Source: Deinandra increscens subsp. villosa
Lineage: Eukaryota > Streptophyta > Magnoliopsida > Asterales > Asteraceae
Assembly: GCA_039602395.1 (NCBI GenBank)
Contig: JBCNJP010000017.1
Span: 95,890,713 to 95,954,712 of the forward strand
Direction of reading: 5' to 3'
DNA length: 64,000 bases
Shown here: positions 12,201 through 23,610 of the stretch, one piece after another
Position numbering within the stretch: the first letter of the stretch is position 1
Layout of the letters: the number at the start of each line of letters is the position of its first letter
The notes under the pieces: generated by a model
Databases searched by the model: none
Seen by the model: only the letters and a program-made list of their open reading frames with translations
What the model was told of the DNA's origin: nothing
Translations under genes and position numbers: made by a program

Positions 12201-13818
12201 TCAACATGAGGCAGCGTAGGTGGGTCGAGCTGCTAAACGATTACGACTTGGCGATAAAGTATCATCCAGGGAAGGCCAATGTTGTGGCCGATGCTCTGAG
12301 CAGAAAAGAACATGCAAAACCTAGAAGGGTTCGAGCTTTACAACTCACGATTCATGCAGGACTACCGGATAGAATCCGAGACGCCCAGAAGGAGGCCCTG
12401 AAAGAGGAAAACTACGAGTCTGAATTATTGAATGGAATAGATGGAACTTCAGAAGTTAAGACGGATGGAATCCGTTACTATAAGGATCGAGTTTGGGTAC
12501 CTCTACACGGAAACCTTCGAGAACTGGTGATGGACGAGGCTCACAAGTCTCGATACTCGGTCCATCCCGGTTCGGACAAAATGTACCAAGACTTAAAAGG
12601 ACTCTACTGGTGGCCCAAGATGAAGGCGGATATTGCTACATATGTCAGCAAGTGCTTGACATGCTCGAAGGTCAAAGCAGAACACCGTAAGCCCCCGGGA
12701 TTGTTGCAACAACCGACAATTCCCGAATGGAAATGGGAAGAGATCTCTATGGACTTCATCACGGGATTGCCCCGTACTCCCCGTGGAAACGACATGATTT
12801 GGGTGATCGTGGATCGGTTAACCAAATCCGCCCACTTCATAGCCCTCAAGGAAAATGACAAGACTGATAAGCTGGCACAAATCTACATCAATGAAATCGT
12901 CAAGCTCCACGGAGTGCCCTTATCAATTATCTCTGATCGAGACCCCAGATTTGCTTCACATTTTTGGAGATCATTACAAACAGCCCTAGGTACTCGGTTG
13001 GATATGAGCACCGCATACCATCCTCAGACAGACGGCCAAACCGAGCGCACAATCCAAACACTTGAAGACATGCTTCGAGCTTGCGTAATGGATTTCGGAA
13101 AGAACTGGGAAACCCACTTGCCACTGGTCGAATTTTCCTACAACAACAGCTACCACACCAGTATTGGAGCCGCTCCCTTTGAAGCTCTCTACGGACGGAA
13201 ATGTAGATCACCGGTCTGTTGGGCCGAGGTCGGTGACGGTCAACTCACGGGACGGAACTAGTGTACGAAACGACGGAAAGAATCATACAAATCAGAAACC
13301 GTATGAAAGCCGCCAGAGATCGTCAAAAGAGTTATGCAGACAAACGTAGAAGGCCATTAGAATTCGAGGTGGGTGACCGTGTACTGTTGAAAGTCTCACC
13401 TTGGAAAGGTGTCGTGCGTTTTGGAAGGCGCGGGAAGTTGAATCCCCGTTATATAGGACCCTTCCCGATAACAGAAAAGATTGGGACGGTGGCGTATCAT
13501 CTGGATTTGCCACCTGAGCTAGACGGAGTGCATAATGTATTCCACGTTTCAAACCTAAAGAAGTGTCTGGCCGATGAAACTTTGATAGTACCACTAGAGG
13601 AACTTCACATTGACGAGCAACTTCGGTTTATAGAGCAACCTGTTGAGATAATGGGACGCGAAGAAAAAGCGTTGAAAAGAAGCAAGATCCCGATCGTCAA
13701 AGTCAGATGGCATTCAAGGCGTGGACCGGAGTTCACGTGGGAACGGGAAGACCAGATGAAAAAGAAGTATCCTCACTTGTTCGGTCAAGCCTCCGCATCA
13801 ACCCAAGGTACTAGCTAA
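9248..13818 (+). pseudogene. gag-pol of the Tekay-like element (broken at three points)
   Basis: The polyprotein would make the capsid and the enzymes for reverse transcription and integration. The frame opens at ATG 9248 and hits TAA at 9263. The next long frame, 9311-11335, holds a gag domain, zinc knuckles (CNKC... at 10148, [14 protein letters not shown] near 10196, [14 protein letters not shown] near 10291), a protease DSGA motif at 10525 and the start of RT. TAA at 11333-11335 breaks RT. The same frame resumes to 13261 with [11 protein letters not shown] (11528), RNase H from ~11960, an integrase HHCC finger (~12540-12690) and a catalytic core including [13 protein letters not shown] and [13 protein letters not shown] 1-bp loss near 13255 shifts the last 185 codons (to 13818), which carry the integrase C terminus and a chromodomain-like end (KVRWHSRRGPEFTWERE). 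Confidence 0.9.
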
Positions 13819-13838
13819 TTTTTGGGACGAAAATTCCT

Positions 13839-13852
13839 TAACATGGGGAGGC
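13839..13852 (+). other. Polypurine tract
   Basis: TAACATGGGGAGGC directly precedes the 3' LTR. The upstream TTTGGGACGAAAATTCC is the conserved lead-in seen in many plant chromoviruses. It primes plus-strand DNA. Confidence 0.8.
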
Positions 13853-16192
13853 TGTGACAATTGTAACTTCCCAAGTTAGCTCCGTTAAGTTTTTCCGTTA
13901 ATTCCATCAGTTCCATTAGACAATCTCCGTTAGCTATGTTATAAACCGTAACTAATGTGTGTCTAGACCGAATACGTCCATGACCTTTGGTTGATCACCG
14001 AACCCGTCCATATGTGCTATGTGTTTATTTACTTACTATCATTACGTGAAGTTATATGCAACGTGTTTATTTGATTGAGGGTGTAATTGTGTGATTATCG
14101 AGAAAACGTGTTTATCTTACTTAGAATGTAAAGTGACCCCTTCTTGGTGGCCAGCGAAACTATCGAGCGAAATTACAGTTTCGCCCGGTAGCTAATGCAT
14201 GACCAGTTTCGCGTGGCTAGCGAAACTGCCAGCGAAACTACCAGCGACACTGCCGGCGAAACTAGCACCTGATATATAGGAAACCCAAGCCAACCTTTTC
14301 ATTTTTGCTCATTCCTCACAAATACACACACCTCTGCACTCTCCCTCTCTCGAGATCTCCGACCAGCAAGGAAACAGCTCGAACCACAGTGATTCCAGCC
14401 CCGAATTTCCATCCATTCAAGCATTGGAGATCAACCGTGAGTCACATAAACCTCCCTTATGCATTTCTTGTATGTTTAACAAAAATGTATGCTTAGAATC
14501 CACATGCAATGACTTCTGCTACTGCTATGATGCTTAGGGATGCTAGACATAACATAAATTCTGTAACTTACCATGTCAATGTGAAGATCTATGCTAGTTA
14601 GGCTTCTTTATGTGAAAATGCATTCTTGGTAAATTGATGACTAGAAACCATGTTTTAGGTGTTAAAATTGCTCACATGATGTTGGTAAACGTTTAGGTAT
14701 GCTAGATATCGAATTGCATGTGATACAGAAGCTGTTAGAAAGGTTTTTAGTCAAATTTACGGGTTTTTTAGCGACTAGCGAAACTGTGCCTTCATCAGGC
14801 GAAATTAGGTAGCGAAACTATGTATATCTTCATCCAGCGAAACTAAGTAGCGAAACTATAGTGTCGCCGGGTAAACCAACCAGACCTGCTCGAACGAAAC
14901 TACCGAGCGAAATTCCCTGAACGAAAGTTCAAACCAGTTTCGGGCGAAACTAGGCTAGCGAAACTGTGCTAACAGTTTCGAGCGAAACTAGCCTAGCGAA
15001 ACTGTGTCATCGGGTATTGCCTAGCGAAAGTGCTGCCCGTGCACACAGCGAAACTGCCTAGCGAAACTGCTAGCGAAATTGTGACCAGAATCCAAACTTG
15101 TACAATTTATTTGAAAGGATATGCCATGACTTGCATGCTTCATACTATGATAATACTTGCTTGGACTTCTGATGTATATGAACCCTTGTGTATGATCAAC
15201 CCTCGGTATCGTGTGTCGTTATGTCGTGTCATGTTTTCCAACGTGCTAGTAGTATTAAACATAACCTTACGCCTAAGACCTTAATGTGATTATTAGGTCC
15301 TCATTAACATTCACAATTGGAATATTGAAGCTTAAGCCGAGCAACCTAAGGTGAGTTTCACTTACTGTTATAGTTGCATCCGGTGAGGGATGGCAACACA
15401 CGGTAAAGGTATTTCTTTACTTGAGTATTTATCCCATTATATCACATGTTCACTGAATTGCTTTATAAACAAAAGTCCTTACTTATCGGGCCATTAGTAT
15501 AGAATAGCGAGGTAATGTTGAGTAGATCTACTGGGGATTGACACCCCCGCTCAGCGGTGCACATGATGCACCCTCCCGACTGGCGGTCGGACTAAGACCA
15601 ATATTAGCCTAAGAATACCGTGATCGGGAAAGACACGGGGAAGGCAAATTACATAGGTGAATACCTATCAAATACAATGTCAGCTTTGGTTGCGAACGTT
15701 CAGAGGAGCATAGGCATAGGCTAGCTACCTAACGATACGGATAATACTTACATTTCTAGATTACGAACTTAATTCTTTATGTTTCGTATGCATTTTTGGT
15801 CTACATGGTGTTGTGTGGACTGACTTAGTGAACTCACCAGCCCCTTTTTAGCTGACACTTGATCGTTGTTTACTTTTCAGGTCGTTAGGTGGATTCATGG
15901 ATGGCACGGATGGCGGCAATACTCATCTTTGGCAAACCTTTGGGAAATTCACATTTCCAAACTTATTGAACATGTCTTTTGTATATCAAACTTGTAATCA
16001 TTAAATTGCTTCTGCTGATCCGTTTAAACTAACTTATGTATTCGTGAAACAAACTTTCCTCTACTTTATTTTGAATCCCCTTATCTTTTATTTATTTACT
16101 GTTATGGCTTGGTTGTAACTAAAATCTTGGATCCTGGTCTGGTTCACACCCCACACGGTTATACTCCGTTAGTGGAATTTGGGGGAGTGACA
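13853..16192 (+). repeat. 3' LTR of the Tekay-like element
   Basis: Near-identical to 6622-8953. Visible differences include a small insertion at ~15918 (GGCAATACTC versus GGCATC) and scattered transitions. Ends GGGAGTGACA, then TSD TGATC. Confidence 0.92.
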
Positions 16193-16361
16193 TGATCGGT
16201 GGTGGTGGTAGCGCCGGTTGCCGAGAGAGAGGGGGGGTTCCGTCGAGGGTGATGAGGATGATGCGGGTGGCGTCGGGTGGCGGAGGTAGAGGTAGAGGCT
16301 GGTGGGTTTGATGGCGGGTGGTGGTGTGGATGATGGTGGCAGCTACGAGAGGCGGTGGTGT

Positions 16362-17044
16362 TAGGGGTGTTCAAAAATATCCGAATCCGAATCCGAATTT
16401 GAAATATCCGAAATATCCGAAGTCAAAATATCCGAAATTTAATTTCGGATATCCGAATTTTCGGATATCCGAATTTTCGGATTCGGATTCGGATATTGAT
16501 TTTGAACATTTTCGGATATTCGGATATCCGAAATATATATTTTTTAAAATATTAAATTATATATATTATTTAGTTTAACATACTTTAACTTAAGAAACCC
16601 TAAATCTAAAGTTCTAAACTCCAATGTTCACTCTCTTTGCCTCTTTGGATCTCGTCGTCCTCCAAATCTCGACCCTCCTTGGCTCATTGCCTTACACCGT
16701 CGATTTGTAGTTTGCCATCGAGTTTGTTGCACACGGATTCAAGCTTCAAAATCGAGACATTTTTTAATTTTTGTTGGTGTTTGACTATTTAATGTACTTG
16801 TATTTGACTATTTGCTCATTTGGATGTTTATCACTATTAATTTTAGAGATTGAATGTATTTTTTTTTATTTTTTTTTGTTTTGAAAATTCGGATATCCAA
16901 TTCACTATCCGAATCCGTATCCGAAATTTCGGATATCCGAAATTTCGGATACGGATTCGGATAGTGAAAATCAACTATCCGAAATTTCGGATATCCGAAA
17001 TTCGGATATCCGAATTTTCGGATATCCGGTTTTGAACACCCCTA
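16362..17044. mobile_element. Non-autonomous hAT element with palindromic subterminal arrays
   Basis: Perfect 14-bp terminal inverted repeats TAGGGGTGTTCAAA bound a 683 bp element, and the 8-bp GGTGGTGT flanks it exactly (16354-16361 and 17045-17052). An 8-bp TSD and this terminus are typical of hAT transposons. Both subterminal zones are packed with ATATCCGAA and its palindrome TTCGGATATCCGAA, probable transposase-binding sites. The middle (16575-16860) is unrelated, AT-rich to mixed sequence with no transposase, so it would need one in trans. Confidence 0.88.
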
Positions 17045-17052
17045 GGTGGTGT

Positions 17053-18126
17053 GGGGGTGGTTGACGGCGACGGGAGAGGGGAGTTGGGGAGAGGGTGAGG
17101 TGCGACAGGGAGGGAGACCGCCGCGATGGTCGGCTGGGCTGGGGGGGGGTCGTCGGTGGGTGGAGGTCGTCGGCGAAGAGGTGGTGGCGGTGGAAGGGTG
17201 TCGTGAAGGTGGTGGTGGATTGAAAGTGAGGAGGGTGATGATTTAAATATACAATTGGGATGAGGCTGGTTACAATCTTTCCAGATTTTTTTTCCAGAGA
17301 TTTTATCTCCTTTTAACCAAGGTAAGTTAATTCCAAGTTAATTTATTTAACCAAAGTTAAATAGATATTTAGTTTTATTTTAGGAAGTCTTTAGTTTATA
17401 AAAAGAGACTTAGATAAATTGTTAAAGTTTATGAAAATATAAATCATGTGTTATAAATTTTTAGAAAACATAACTAGTTTGGTCGAGTATTCAAGAATTT
17501 AAAACCATTAATTTATATGATTTAGATTTAGGTTTATTTAATAGTTGAAGGGTCGGTGTGGCTCGTGTTGGTCCAAATTTTGTAAACGGACGATTTAAAC
17601 CAAACCGTTGAACCGTTTTGACCGGGACGAATTCCTAAATTATTTAAGAGATCACGACATCGTTGTATAATTATAATTCGTTGTGAATTTAATTATTTAG
17701 AAAACTTTACTTATTTATTTATTTTATTTATTTACGACATCGCGTAAAGAAATAAATAATGATTCTATCGTTTCGGCTCGAGCTCGGATATTTCATTATT
17801 CAATCTCGTAATAGATTAAAATTAGTAATATTCGCTTAAGCGTTGTCGAGCGTTAGCGTGATTTTTCCACTACGCTGGTTTGGAAAATATAAAGTTAGTT
17901 TTTATATTTATTTTTCTTGTTATTGAAGTTCCATCGATCTTAGGATAGAACTTTCTATTTGTTATGATATTTTTCAGTACAAACGTGGAAACTTTGTCAA
18001 GTGTGGACGTTTCGGCGTATATCTTTCACAACTATGATTACCTATTCGGTCAAACATGTATATATATACGTATATAAATATAGTCAAAGAGTACGGTTTG
18101 GCCTGATTTTCTGACGGGTTGCCACA
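17053..18126 (-). repeat. Distal part of the solo LTR
   Basis: The 5' portion (minus sense) of the solo LTR described at 4488-18126. It begins with a GGT/GGC-rich stretch, then becomes AT-rich. No genes are seen. Confidence 0.6.
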
Positions 18127-18131
18127 ATTAT

Positions 18132-18528
18132 TCACCAGGGGACTATACCAACACACTAAGGCAAGTATACATGTCGTGCGTAGCACATTATTGGTAAACA
18201 CCGGGTTGTCGAACCTCAGGGACACGAAGTTGTTGAAAACAGTCGATTAGTAATTCAGCCGAGTTTTTGTTTTGTTTTAAAATGGATTTTAATTTAGAAA
18301 ACTGGAAATGACAGTAATTAAAATATTGTTTTTGGAAAACAGATATTGGGAAAGGATCACTTAGGCATGGCTCCTCCAACTTAGGTTTGACAGTGTAGGG
18401 ATATGATCACGTATTAATAAGCGTATGTCCGGAAAGTATTTAAGCCTACGGGGTTACACGTCTCGACACTAAGGTTTCTCTATATTAATTAATATGTAGT
18501 TTAATTAATTGTAATTAGGTAAATATAT
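18132..18528. other. Probable internal retroelement sequence, non-coding
   Basis: No gene. CACTAAGGCAAGTATACATG near 18152 and ACCGGGTTGTCGAACCTCA near 18200 look like non-coding sequence I associate with plant gypsy elements, which would fit the LTR at 19718-21778. This is recognition from memory, not an alignment. Confidence 0.35.
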
Positions 18529-19694
18529 AATACCAAATGCCACACTTTTGATATTTTAACGTGGCCGTTGCCACCTTTTGGCCACGCGTATTGGGACAAA
18601 GTATCTGATTTCAACTACCCTTTGGCCACTTTCTTTTTTCCAAATATATGTGGCTAAAACACAAATATACGTGACCATATAATACCAAAGGCCACGCTTT
18701 TTATATTTTAGTGTGGTCGTTGCCACCCTTTGGCCACGCGTATTGGGACAAAATGTATGATTTCAGCAACCCATTTGGTCACGTTTTTTCATATCATATG
18801 TGGCTAAAACACAAATATACGTGACCATATAATACCAAAGGCCACGCTATTCATATTTTAACGTGGCGGTTGCCACCCTTTGGCCACGCGTATTGAGACA
18901 AAATATCTGATTTCAACTACCCTTTGGCCACTTTCTTTTTCCAAATATATGTAGCTAAAACACAAATATACGTGACCATATAATACCAAAGGCCACGCTT
19001 TTTATATTTTAGTGTGGCTGTTGCCACCCTTTGGCCACACGTATTGGGACAAAATGTATGATTTCAGCAACCCATTTGGCCACGTTTTTTCATATCATAT
19101 GTGGCGAAAACACAAATATACGTGACCATATAATACCAAAGGCCACGCTATTCATATTTTAACGTGGCGGTTGCCACCCTTTGGCCACGCGTATTGAGAC
19201 AAAAATTATAATTTCAGCAACCCATTTGGCCACGTTTTTTATAACATATGTGGCTAAAACACAAATATACGTGACCATATAATACCAAAGGCCACGCTTT
19301 TTATATTTTAACGTGGCCGTTGCCACCCTTTGGCCACGCGTATTGTGACAAAATGTATGATTTCAGCAACCCTTTGGCCACGTATTTTTATAATGTATGT
19401 GGTTAAAACACAAATATATGTGACCATATAATACCAAAGGCCACGTTAAACAAACACATGTGGCCATTGGGACCCTTTGGCCACACTTTCCAGAAGAATT
19501 GTTTGATTACAACAATAAATATTGGTACCCTTTAGCTACGCTTATAGGTGGCTTCAGCCACTGATATTGTAACGTGGTCGTAGGGTACATAAGGTGACGG
19601 GACCTTTGGTGTCAATTGGAATGGAAAAAAAACGTGACCAAACACCTTTGGTCACGGTTTTTTTCCGTGGCCAAAGGTGAATTTTGACGTAGTG
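18529..19694. mobile_element. 150-bp tandem array ending in a CACTA-type terminus
   Basis: A unit of about 150 bp repeats from AATACCAAA at 18529, 18681, 18831, 18982, 19132, 19281 and 19430. Each unit carries TTTGGCCACG-type motifs in both orientations. The last stretch diverges into nested hairpins (ACGTGACCAAA...TTTGGTCACGG) and ends GACGTAGTG at 19694, which on the minus strand reads CACTACGTCAAAATTCACC, like a CACTA/EnSpm terminus. Motif-rich subterminal repeats are typical of that superfamily. The opposite CACTA end was not found, so the element is partial or its left end is lost. Confidence 0.62.
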
Positions 19695-20344
19695 CAAGAT
19701 TTAAGTGTGGGGATATTTGATGCATAGCACCTTATATATAAATAAAATAAATAAATTCCCTCACTTAAATGCCTTTTAAATTTGAAAATATCAAATTTGG
19801 TGCTTAATTGTTTAATATTTGAATTATTGATTTTTTATTCTGTTTTTTATTAATATTTGAAAAAATATATAACTTTCACAATAAATTTAGATTTTTAATT
19901 GAGTTTATTAGAATGTGATATTTATTGGTGGGTTTATTTGTTGAATTTTAGGTGGTTGGTGGGTTCATGATTTTTAATTGATTTTTTATTCTGTTTTTTT
20001 TATTAATATTTGAGAAATATATAATTTTCACAATAAATTTAAATTTTTAATTGAGTTTATTAGAATGTGGTATTTATTGGTGGGTTTATTTGTTGAATTT
20101 TAGGTGGTTGGTGGGTTCGTGATGATTTTAGAAGAAACCGCAAAAAAAAAACCAGAGCGGATTCGGAGCTCGGTAGCAAAAGTTGTGGAGTTTAAAAGAT
20201 AAAAATAAATAAATAAATAAATAAAGAAATCAGTTGCATCCCAACATGTCCAGCCCAGTCTAGGCGGCCCAATCAGCAGCGCAGACCCAGTCCATCAGCC
20301 CAACAGCAGCTGCCCATCGCGCTAATTAAAAAAGAATTTGTAGG

Positions 20345-20412
20345 TTTGCAGGGTTCGGAACCCTGACCTCTGGAGAATTAGGCATAAGACTTACCACTTG
20401 GCCAGCGCTGCT
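20345..20412 (-). other. tRNA-like segment inside the LTR
   Basis: On the minus strand TGGCCAAGTGGTAAG (box A-like) is followed by AGGGTTCCGAACCC (box B-like, with one extra base). It may be a SINE fragment or tRNA relic. It is not a functional tRNA gene as far as I can fold it by eye. Confidence 0.4.
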
Positions 20413-20510
20413 TTCGATTCATATTCTGGCCTGCATTTCTTTTATATTCTCTCAACCAGACCCAGATTTAGCCCAGCAACTTAGTGTTCACAGCAGACTC
20501 GTTTATCAGC

Positions 20511-20520
20511 ATATAAAAAC
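20511..20520 (+). promoter_or_regulatory. Probable TATA box of the LTR
   Basis: ATATAAAAAC about 30 bp before a leader-like stretch rich in AAACCCTAG and CCCC. Position and sequence fit an LTR core promoter. Confidence 0.45.
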
Positions 20521-22022
20521 CTTTTTCCAGCCGTTTTTTGGATTCTAACCCCCGAAAAACCCTAGAAAAACCCCAAAATAAATCTCGAAACATGAAGGAA
20601 GATTAAGGGAGCAAGATTAAGGCTTTTTTTGGATAAAAGTTAGAGATTTTTGAAGCTTTCGGTATGGATCTTCAATAGATTTTTAATTTTTACTCCTTTA
20701 AACCTTCTTGTTGATCATGTTTGATGTCAAGATTAGATTTTATTAGTTTACACCATGTATCTTAGCTGATTTCATATTGCTTCACCTAGATTAGACAAAT
20801 TTGGACCCGTTTGACCCGTTTCGGGTGACTTTTTACCATGACTTTGTGTTAAATTGCTTTTGATGATGGTTTTGAATGTTTATGATGATAAAGTTTGCTA
20901 ATTTGGTTTTGGTTAATGATGGATCATGTGGATAAATTGCCATATTTAGTAGAACTACTAGTATGTGTTGATTTATTTATTATTAAATGGTTGACTTCTA
21001 TTGGTCAATCGTTTGATGCTTGATAGGAGAACTCCTACTTGATGGTTTATCATTTATTTGGGGCTGATTTAGTTAATATCCTTATGAGATAGGTTTGACC
21101 GAATTGTTTCATAGGCTAGAAGTTTGTTTTACATCGTTTAATAGGATAGATTGCTTGTGAACATAAGATTCAATGCTATTTATTCATGTTTAGCGGTTTC
21201 TAGGTCATAAGTGTTTGGAATCATCATCGTTGCATGGTATAGGAACTATATTGAGAGACCTCTCGCGTAGTTTCCTACTTCTCATAGGATTAGTTTACTT
21301 TGATCGAAGTAGCTAGTCCGTTAGGCAGTTTTCACAGTTTTGCTATCCGTGCTTCATTTAGGATTTCCGGATTATTCGGGATGTGTATATAGTCCTAGGT
21401 AGTCCGGTTTTCAACATTAGACGATAGTGTTCAAGGTATTAGTCATCCGAGGGTCTGAGCGAGTCTAGAGGAGTCGAGTCTAGGTGATGCATTCCTTTTT
21501 CTGATTTCCCTTCATTTTATCCGGTTTTTAGCTGTTTTTGTCAGTTTTAGTTATTTAGATTAGTTTTCATTATTAGTTCACCAAATCACTTTCTTCGGTT
21601 AAATATTAGCGAAGATCCAGTATCGGGAGACTACACACGCGTCCACGAATTGATATCCGGTTCTTACCAGTACTATATTGCATACGACGGGTTCACTGCC
21701 CTGGTGTGTAGTTTGGTCATTTGGTGATTACCATTTAAAGCTTGACCTGATTTTCATAGTACACAAATTTACGCATCAATCATCATGGAACAAATCTATT
21801 TTCCCACCATTCATTTTTGTGGATTGTCAAACGGTACTCAAATGGCTCGATGCAAGAGTTGTTATTCATTTCTTAGTGCACTAAACTAACCAAGCGTGGT
21901 GATGCATCATTATCATGGAACAAACCTATTTTTTCATAATTCGGTTTATATGAATTCTCAAAGAGTACTTAAATGGCTCGATCGATGCAAGAGTTGTTAT
22001 TCGTTTCTTAGTGCATAAGCCC

Positions 22023-22573
22023 AGGGGCGGATCTATTGAGGATCCACCGGGTTCACGGGAACCCAGTAACTTTCGAAATTTTAGTGGGATTATGTATAAA
22101 AAAATAGAAGTGAATCCATATAAATATTAGGAGTGAATCCTAATTCAAAAGAAACTGTAGCTGAACTGGTTCAAAGCCTTGCTCTTAACTTAAACGCCGC
22201 AAGTTCAATCCTTCATGTCTCCCGGTTTTTTGTTCTTTTCTGTTTTTAACAAAATTAAAAAAGTTTGCGCAAACAAAAATAACTGGAAACTGCCATGGTT
22301 CGAACCCGTGTCTATGGCATACAAGTTTTGGATGCTACCAACTGAGCTGGTTATAATTACTATAAATTCTATGAATCATTGTTTATTTATATAGAAAATG
22401 AAATGTGCAGATTTATTTAAGAAAACTTGTCTAACTTATCTAATCTTGCAGATAAACATTACTTTACCCGACCCGAATAGACTAAACCGAAACTTTTTTA
22501 CATTTAGTTTTCAGAATTCCAACTACTAGAAAAGAAGTGAACCCACTAGAAAAAAATCCTGGATCCGCCACTG
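22023..22573. mobile_element. hAT-type element carrying two tRNA-like segments
   Basis: The ends are CAGGGGCGGATCTA and, inverted, CAGTGGCGGATCCA. The exact 8-bp TSD CATAAGCC occurs at 22015-22022 and 22574-22581, and copy B at ~32872 shows the uninterrupted site. A plus-strand tRNA-like segment (TAGCTGAACTGG at ~22159, AGTTCAATCC at ~22200) and a minus-strand one (AGCTCAGTTGGTAG near 22350, GGTTCGAACC near 22290) lie inside. There is no transposase, so it is non-autonomous. Confidence 0.83.
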
Positions 22574-23610
22574 CATAAGCCAACTATACTTTGAAGAACC
22601 ATTTGGAAACTTTTTATTACAAGGTGTTAAAAGAGTCAGTCCAGCTCATGGTCCAACACAAATCTATAAAAAGGGAATGTCCATGAGGATGGCACAGTTT
22701 GGTATTAAAAAAAGTTTAACGTTTGATCACTTCAACAACCAGCATTTCACAAAGTCGATTCAACATACGCTCCAATATCATTATCACATTAAACAATTAT
22801 CACATTAAACAATTCAATGGGTTCGGCATCAATTAATAGCTCAAGTAACAACATGATGCTAAATTTATTTAATGCTTTGAGAAACAAAAAACATAGTAAA
22901 CTGACTAACAAGGCCTGGGTGTATAGTGGAACCGAGTTTATATCTACTATGTGAGCCAAAGCGTTTGCAAACTTTGATATTTTTGGCTTGGTGAAGAAAA
23001 GGACTCCAAATATCACGTTTCGATCATCATAATTAGTGATCTACTAATCATCCACACTTTTACAGTAGCTTTGGAATTTGCCTTTTCTTTTACTAATATG
23101 ATTTTATGTATCTAAAGGCTCACTTTAATCAGAGAAGGCAAACTCCTCAACGGAAGTAGTAAAAGGAAAGGTGTTTCATTTTTCCGAAGACAAACGCACT
23201 TACGATCAACTTGTACGCACAAAGTGTCCCGAATGTGAAGAATAAACATTAAACAAATACACGACAATTTATAAAAAAAATATAATGTGTTCGTGATTTT
23301 CTATGTTTCTTTTTGTAATGAAATTGTGTTTTGTTATTTCTAAACTTTCAAATATAAATAGAAAAAAACATTTTGTATATTTAGTATTTAATTGATTTAA
23401 TTGATTATTTAAAAAGATGGCTCTAACTGGTTAATTGATTATTTAAAAAGATGACTCTAACTGGTTCCGGTTAACCAGTTCGATTAATAACCTAACCGGT
23501 TATATCGGATTGGGTTATTGACATGCTCGAACTGGTTTTTTCCCAGATCAATTTTGACCTCCTTAACCAATAATCAAAATAGTTTTTACAATAAGAAAGA
23601 GTGATATGTG

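Larger units (their letters stand above)
6622..16192 (+). mobile_element. Ty3-gypsy chromovirus (Tekay/Del-like), full length
   Basis: A complete 9.57 kb LTR retrotransposon: LTRs of 2332 and 2340 bp, a 5-bp TSD TGATC (6617-6621 and 16193-16197), a tRNA-Met-type primer-binding site, gag-pol in the order protease, RT, RNase H, integrase, then a chromodomain-like C terminus, and a purine-rich tract before the 3' LTR. The long LTRs and C-terminal chromodomain favour the Tekay clade. By eye the LTRs differ at about a dozen positions plus a few small indels, so the insertion is recent. Three coding lesions make it non-autonomous now. It sits inside the solo LTR. Confidence 0.92.
4488..18126 (-). 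mobile_element. Solo LTR, about 3.4 kb, split by two later insertions
   Basis: On the minus strand the LTR starts TGTGGCAACCCG at 18126 and ends GGGGTGTGACA at 4488. The 5-bp repeat ATTAT flanks it at 4483-4487 and 18127-18131. No gag, pol or primer-binding site lies between these ends apart from the nested plus-strand element. Removing the Tekay-like element (6622-16192) and the hAT element (16362-17044), each with its own TSD, leaves ~3.37 kb of TG...CA LTR. A GGT/GGC-rich tract (6440-6621, 16193-16361, 17045-17250) holds both insertion points. Solo LTRs arise by LTR-LTR recombination, which fits the intact outer TSD. Confidence 0.72.
19718..21778 (+). repeat. Gypsy-type LTR, about 2.06 kb
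   Basis: Begins TGATGCATAGC and ends TTACGCATCA, so the tips are TGATGC/GCATCA. A purine-rich AAGTGTGGGGATAT stands just before it, as expected at the internal/3' LTR junction. The right end is supported independently: homology to copy B resumes at 21779. No matching 5' LTR is in the window, so the element is truncated on the left or rearranged. The long LTR suggests a Tat/Athila-like gypsy, but that is inference. Confidence 0.68.

Noticed and set aside
18149..18170. CACTAAGGCAAG as the missing left CACTA terminus
   Set aside because: It matches the right terminus only for the first five bases and scattered positions beyond, and seems part of retroelement sequence.
18529..19694. The 150-bp array as a CRISPR-like or centromeric satellite
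   Set aside because: Units are contiguous without unique spacers, so not CRISPR. Only seven units, joined to a CACTA-type end, argues against a satellite block, though it is not excluded elsewhere in the genome.
22285..22365. Functional tRNA gene on the minus strand
   Set aside because: Box A and B are present, but the arms do not pair as a complete cloverleaf by eye and it sits inside a hAT element.
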